Assembly: GCF_004123845.1 (NCBI RefSeq) | Contig: NZ_NBDP01000030.1 | Coordinates: 682,001-746,000, forward strand | Length of the DNA stretch: 64,000 bases | Direction of reading: 5' to 3' | Source: Allobosea sp. Tri-44 | GTDB lineage: Bacteria; Pseudomonadota; Alphaproteobacteria; Rhizobiales; Beijerinckiaceae | Shown: positions 61,489 to 64,000 of the stretch, one piece after another | Layout of the letters: each line of letters begins with the position of its first letter | Numbering within the stretch: position 1 is the stretch's first letter | Notes under the pieces: model-generated | Databases searched by the model: none | What the model was told of the DNA's origin: nothing | What the model saw: the letters and a program-made list of their open reading frames with translations, nothing else | Translations under genes and position numbers: made by a program

Positions 61489-62646
61489 ATGCATTTTGCC
61501 CTGACTGAGGAGGAAGAGCTCATCCGCGAGAGCGCGCGCAAGCTCGCGACCGAACGGCTGGCTCCTCTGGCGGAGCGGCTCGACCGCGGCGAGGGCCGGC
61601 CGGAATTCCTCGCCAATCTGAAGCTGCTCGCCGAAAACGGCTTCATGGCGCTCAACATCCAGGCCGGTTTCGGCGGCACGGAAGCCGGCACCGTCGCCTT
61701 TGCGCTGGCGCTGGAGGAGCTGGCTGCGGCCTGCGCCTCGACGGCGGTCACCACCTCGGTCACCAACATGGTCGGCGAGGTCATCCAGGCGGTCGGCACC
61801 TCCCGGCAGCAGGCCGACCACTTGCCGAAGCTCGCCGACGGCCGCTATCCGGCCGGCGCCTTCTGCCTGACCGAGGCCGGAGCGGGCTCGGATCCCGCTG
61901 GCATGAAGCTGCGCGCCCGGCGCGACGGCGATGCCTACGTTCTCGACGGCGAGAAGATCTTCATCACCTCGGGCGAATATGCCGGGCTCTTTGTGGTCTG
62001 GGGCTTGACCAATCCCGATGTCCCCAAGGGCAAGGGAATTTCGGTCTTCCTAGTGCCGGCCGATACGCCCGGCGTCAGCGTCGGCAAGGCCGAGAAGAAG
62101 ATGGGCCAGACCGGCTCGGCCACCAATACGATCCATTTCGATGGGGCGCGTGTCCCGGCCGCCAATCTGATGGGCAAGGAGAATGACGGCTTCCGGGTCG
62201 CGGTCGGCGAGCTCGCTGGCGGGCGCATCGGCGTCGCCGCGGTTTCGCTCGGCATCGCGCGGGCCGCGATGGACGCCGCCAAATCCTATGCCCGCGAGCG
62301 CAAGCAGTTCGGCCAGGCCCTCACCGAATTCCAGGGCTTGCAATGGCTGATCGCCGATCGCGAGGTCGATCTGCACGCATCGCGCCTGCTGATCCTCGAT
62401 GCCGCCGCGAAGAAGGATCGCGGCGAGCCGTTCTCGAGGGAGGCCTCGATGGCGAAGCTCTTCGCCTCGGAGGCGGCACATCGCTGCACCGACGCGGCGA
62501 TCCAGATTCATGGCGGCGCCGGCTATTGCCGCGATTTCCCGGTCGAGCGCTATGCGCGCGACGCCCGCATCACCCGGATTTACGAGGGCACATCGGAGAT
62601 CCAGCGCCTGATCATCGCCCGCGAGACCTTGCGTCAGCTCGGCTGA
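61489..62646 (+). CDS. Acyl-CoA dehydrogenase
   Basis: A 385-residue FAD enzyme that makes the alpha-beta double bond in acyl-CoA. AFCLTEAGAGSDPAGMKLRA and YVLDGEKIFITSG bind FAD and substrate. The catalytic base is Glu 366 in IYEGTSEIQRLIIAR, as in short-, medium- and short-branched-chain enzymes. The C terminus is complete. A glutathione S-transferase gene follows on the same strand. Confidence 0.95.
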   Translation: MHFALTEEEELIRESARKLATERLAPLAERLDRGEGRPEFLANLKLLAENGFMALNIQAGFGGTEAGTVAFALALEELAAACASTAVTTSVTNMVGEVIQAVGTSRQQADHLPKLADGRYPAGAFCLTEAGAGSDPAGMKLRARRDGDAYVLDGEKIFITSGEYAGLFVVWGLTNPDVPKGKGISVFLVPADTPGVSVGKAEKKMGQTGSATNTIHFDGARVPAANLMGKENDGFRVAVGELAGGRIGVAAVSLGIARAAMDAAKSYARERKQFGQALTEFQGLQWLIADREVDLHASRLLILDAAAKKDRGEPFSREASMAKLFASEAAHRCTDAAIQIHGGAGYCRDFPVERYARDARITRIYEGTSEIQRLIIARETLRQLG

Positions 62647-62714
62647 GCTTCGTAGAATATTCTTCTCCGCATCCGCTGGATTCGGAGCCCCTCCCGTTCG
62701 CCGGAATCCCGCTC

Positions 62715-63377
62715 ATGTCCCTGACCATCTATGGCTGCTACCGCTCGCGCGCGACGCGCAATGTCTGGCTCGCCAACGAGCTCGGCCTCGCCTTCAAACA
62801 TGTGCCGGTGATCCAGGTCTATCGCCTGCCCGATCCCGATGCCCCGGGCGCGCCGATCCACACGCGCAGCGCCGAGTTCATGGCGGTCAATCCGAACGGT
62901 CATGTGCCGTCGATCGACGATGACGGCTTCGTCCTGCACGAATCCCTGGCGATCAATCTCTATCTCGCCCGCAAGCATGGCGGGCCCGTCGCGCCGAAGG
63001 ATGTGCAGGAAGAGGGGCTCGCGGCGATGTGGTCGCTCTGGGCCGCGACCGAATGCGAGACTCAGGCGCTCAATCTGACCTACCACCTCGCCGCCTATCC
63101 GCCGGAGAAGCGCGATCCCGCCATCGTCGCCACGGCTCTCGCCGCCCTTCCCGCTCCCTTTGCGGTGCTCGATAAGGCGCTGACCGAGGGCAGCGGCTTT
63201 GTTATGGGCGGGCGCTTCACCGTCGCCGACATCAACGTCGCCGAGATCATCCGCTACGCGAAGCCGGCGACGCAGCTCTTCGACGCGGCGCCGAACGTCA
63301 AGGCCTGGCTCGACGCCTGCCATGCCCGGCCCGCCTTCAAGGCGATGTGGGCAGCGCGCGAAGCTGAACCTGCGTAA
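62715..63377 (+). CDS. Glutathione S-transferase-family protein
   Basis: A 220-residue GST. The thioredoxin-like N-terminal domain has TIYGCYRSRATRNVWLANEL and NPNGHVPSIDDDGFVLHESLAINLYLARK, with Glu-Ser for the glutathione gamma-glutamyl group. The helical C-terminal domain has GGRFTVADINVAEI. Tyr/Ser near residues 6-10 could be catalytic. The frame is open far upstream within the dehydrogenase gene, but ATG 62715 gives the exact family start. Confidence 0.9.
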   Translation: MSLTIYGCYRSRATRNVWLANELGLAFKHVPVIQVYRLPDPDAPGAPIHTRSAEFMAVNPNGHVPSIDDDGFVLHESLAINLYLARKHGGPVAPKDVQEEGLAAMWSLWAATECETQALNLTYHLAAYPPEKRDPAIVATALAALPAPFAVLDKALTEGSGFVMGGRFTVADINVAEIIRYAKPATQLFDAAPNVKAWLDACHARPAFKAMWAAREAEPA

Positions 63378-63461
63378 GACGACTGCGGAAATCGGGTGGT
63401 CGGGCCCTGCCCGGCTGCCTACTGACGCAGGATGACCCGCCCTGCGAGGACAGCTTCCGTC

Positions 63462-64000
63462 ATGACACAGTCGACCTCCGCTCCCTCGCTGCGCATGGGG
63501 CCGATAGAATGGCTTCTGCTCGTCGCCCTCTCGATCTTGTGGGGTGGCTCGTTCTTCTTCAACAAGCTCACCGTGGCGGAGTGGCCGCCCTTCGCCGTCG
63601 TGCAGGTGCGCGTCGGTCTGGCGGCGCTGTCGCTGCTCCTCGTGGTACGGATCACCGGACAGTCCATGGCGGTGGGGCGCAGTATCTGGCTCGCCTTCTT
63701 CGGCATGGGCATCCTCAATAATCTGATCCCGTTCAGCCTGTTCCTCTGGGGCCAGCAGCAGATCGCGAGCGGCCTCGCCTCGATCCTGAACGCGACGACG
63801 CCGATCTTCGCTGTGCTGGTCATGCACTGCTTCGCCAACGAGAAGGCGACCGGGTTGAAGCTCGGCGGCGTGCTGGCCGGCCTCATTGGCGTCGGCATCC
63901 TGATGGGTCCCGACGCGCTCGGCGGCCTCGGTTCCAACCTGATGGCGCAGCTCGCCTGCGTTCTCGCCGCGGTCTCCTATGCCTTCTCCGGCCTGTTCGG
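63462..64000 (+). CDS. DMT/EamA-family transporter, truncated by window end
   Basis: The first 179 codons of an inner-membrane metabolite exporter of the drug/metabolite transporter superfamily. It starts MTQSTSAPSLRMGPIEWLLL and has helices at about 15-33, 38-58, 70-88, 97-117, 123-143 and 150-170, with SILWGGSFFFNKLTV and ASILNATTPIFAVLVMH typical of EamA domains. The reading frame is open to base 64000, so the second EamA repeat lies beyond the window. Confidence 0.88.
   Translation, partial: MTQSTSAPSLRMGPIEWLLLVALSILWGGSFFFNKLTVAEWPPFAVVQVRVGLAALSLLLVVRITGQSMAVGRSIWLAFFGMGILNNLIPFSLFLWGQQQIASGLASILNATTPIFAVLVMHCFANEKATGLKLGGVLAGLIGVGILMGPDALGGLGSNLMAQLACVLAAVSYAFSGLF

Overview
The window reads as ordinary chromosome of a GC-rich alphaproteobacterium, most likely a member of the Hyphomicrobiales close to Bosea or Methylobacterium (inference). 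The evidence is a MucR regulator, DivJ-like and PdhS-like cell-cycle kinases with CtrA-type boxes, an Hsp20/DUF1150 pair, a tRNA-His without G-1 and with A73, phasins, and dense gene packing with many 4-base ATGA overlaps and convergent stop codons. No phage, insertion sequence, integrase, CRISPR array or rRNA was seen.

Layout. 0-3 kb: end of an iron/metallophore ABC importer with a methyltransferase. 3-8.5 kb: a penicillin-binding protein 1A, a DUF1214/DUF1254 pair, a CorA magnesium channel and a lipoprotein. 8.5-16 kb: mostly small conserved genes of the order (DUF2336, DUF1491, DivJ-like kinase, SufE, DUF6456, a DnaA-domain-IV-like protein, MucR). 16-22.6 kb: oligopeptidase B type peptidase, an acidic membrane protein, superoxide dismutase and a chemoreceptor. 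22.7-26.3 kb: envelope genes (YdjC-type deacetylase, ArnC-type glycosyltransferase, MurJ). 26.3-33 kb: nitronate monooxygenase, class IV aminotransferase, AzlCD exporter, phosphopantetheinyl transferase, TerC, and a two-gene operon of a fluoroacetate-dehalogenase-like hydrolase and a D-malate/tartrate dehydrogenase.

33-48.7 kb carries the ancestral infC-rpmI-rplT-pheS-pheT translation cluster on the minus strand, broken into three blocks. Foreign-function cassettes, mostly on the plus strand, sit in the gaps: a copper/thiol-type SCO operon and a LOG protein; an MFS pump with its TetR regulator and three identical-pattern operators; and an RpiR-controlled amino-acid operon. A ceramide-glucosyltransferase-like gene is wedged between pheS and pheT. 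infC starts with AUU.

48.7-64 kb: a GT4 glycosyltransferase, an esterase-like hydrolase, Hsp20/DUF1150, RidA, tRNA-His, two polyhydroxyalkanoate granule proteins (one with a histone-H1-like Lys-Pro-Ala tail placed at the N terminus), a PdhS-like kinase, GNAT, a diguanylate cyclase, MgtE with a hairpin leader, an acyl-CoA dehydrogenase, a glutathione S-transferase and the start of a DMT exporter cut by the window end.

Several families of short palindromic dispersed repeats lie between genes, and two of them run into coding sequence. All product names come from reading the translations for family motifs; no database search was possible.
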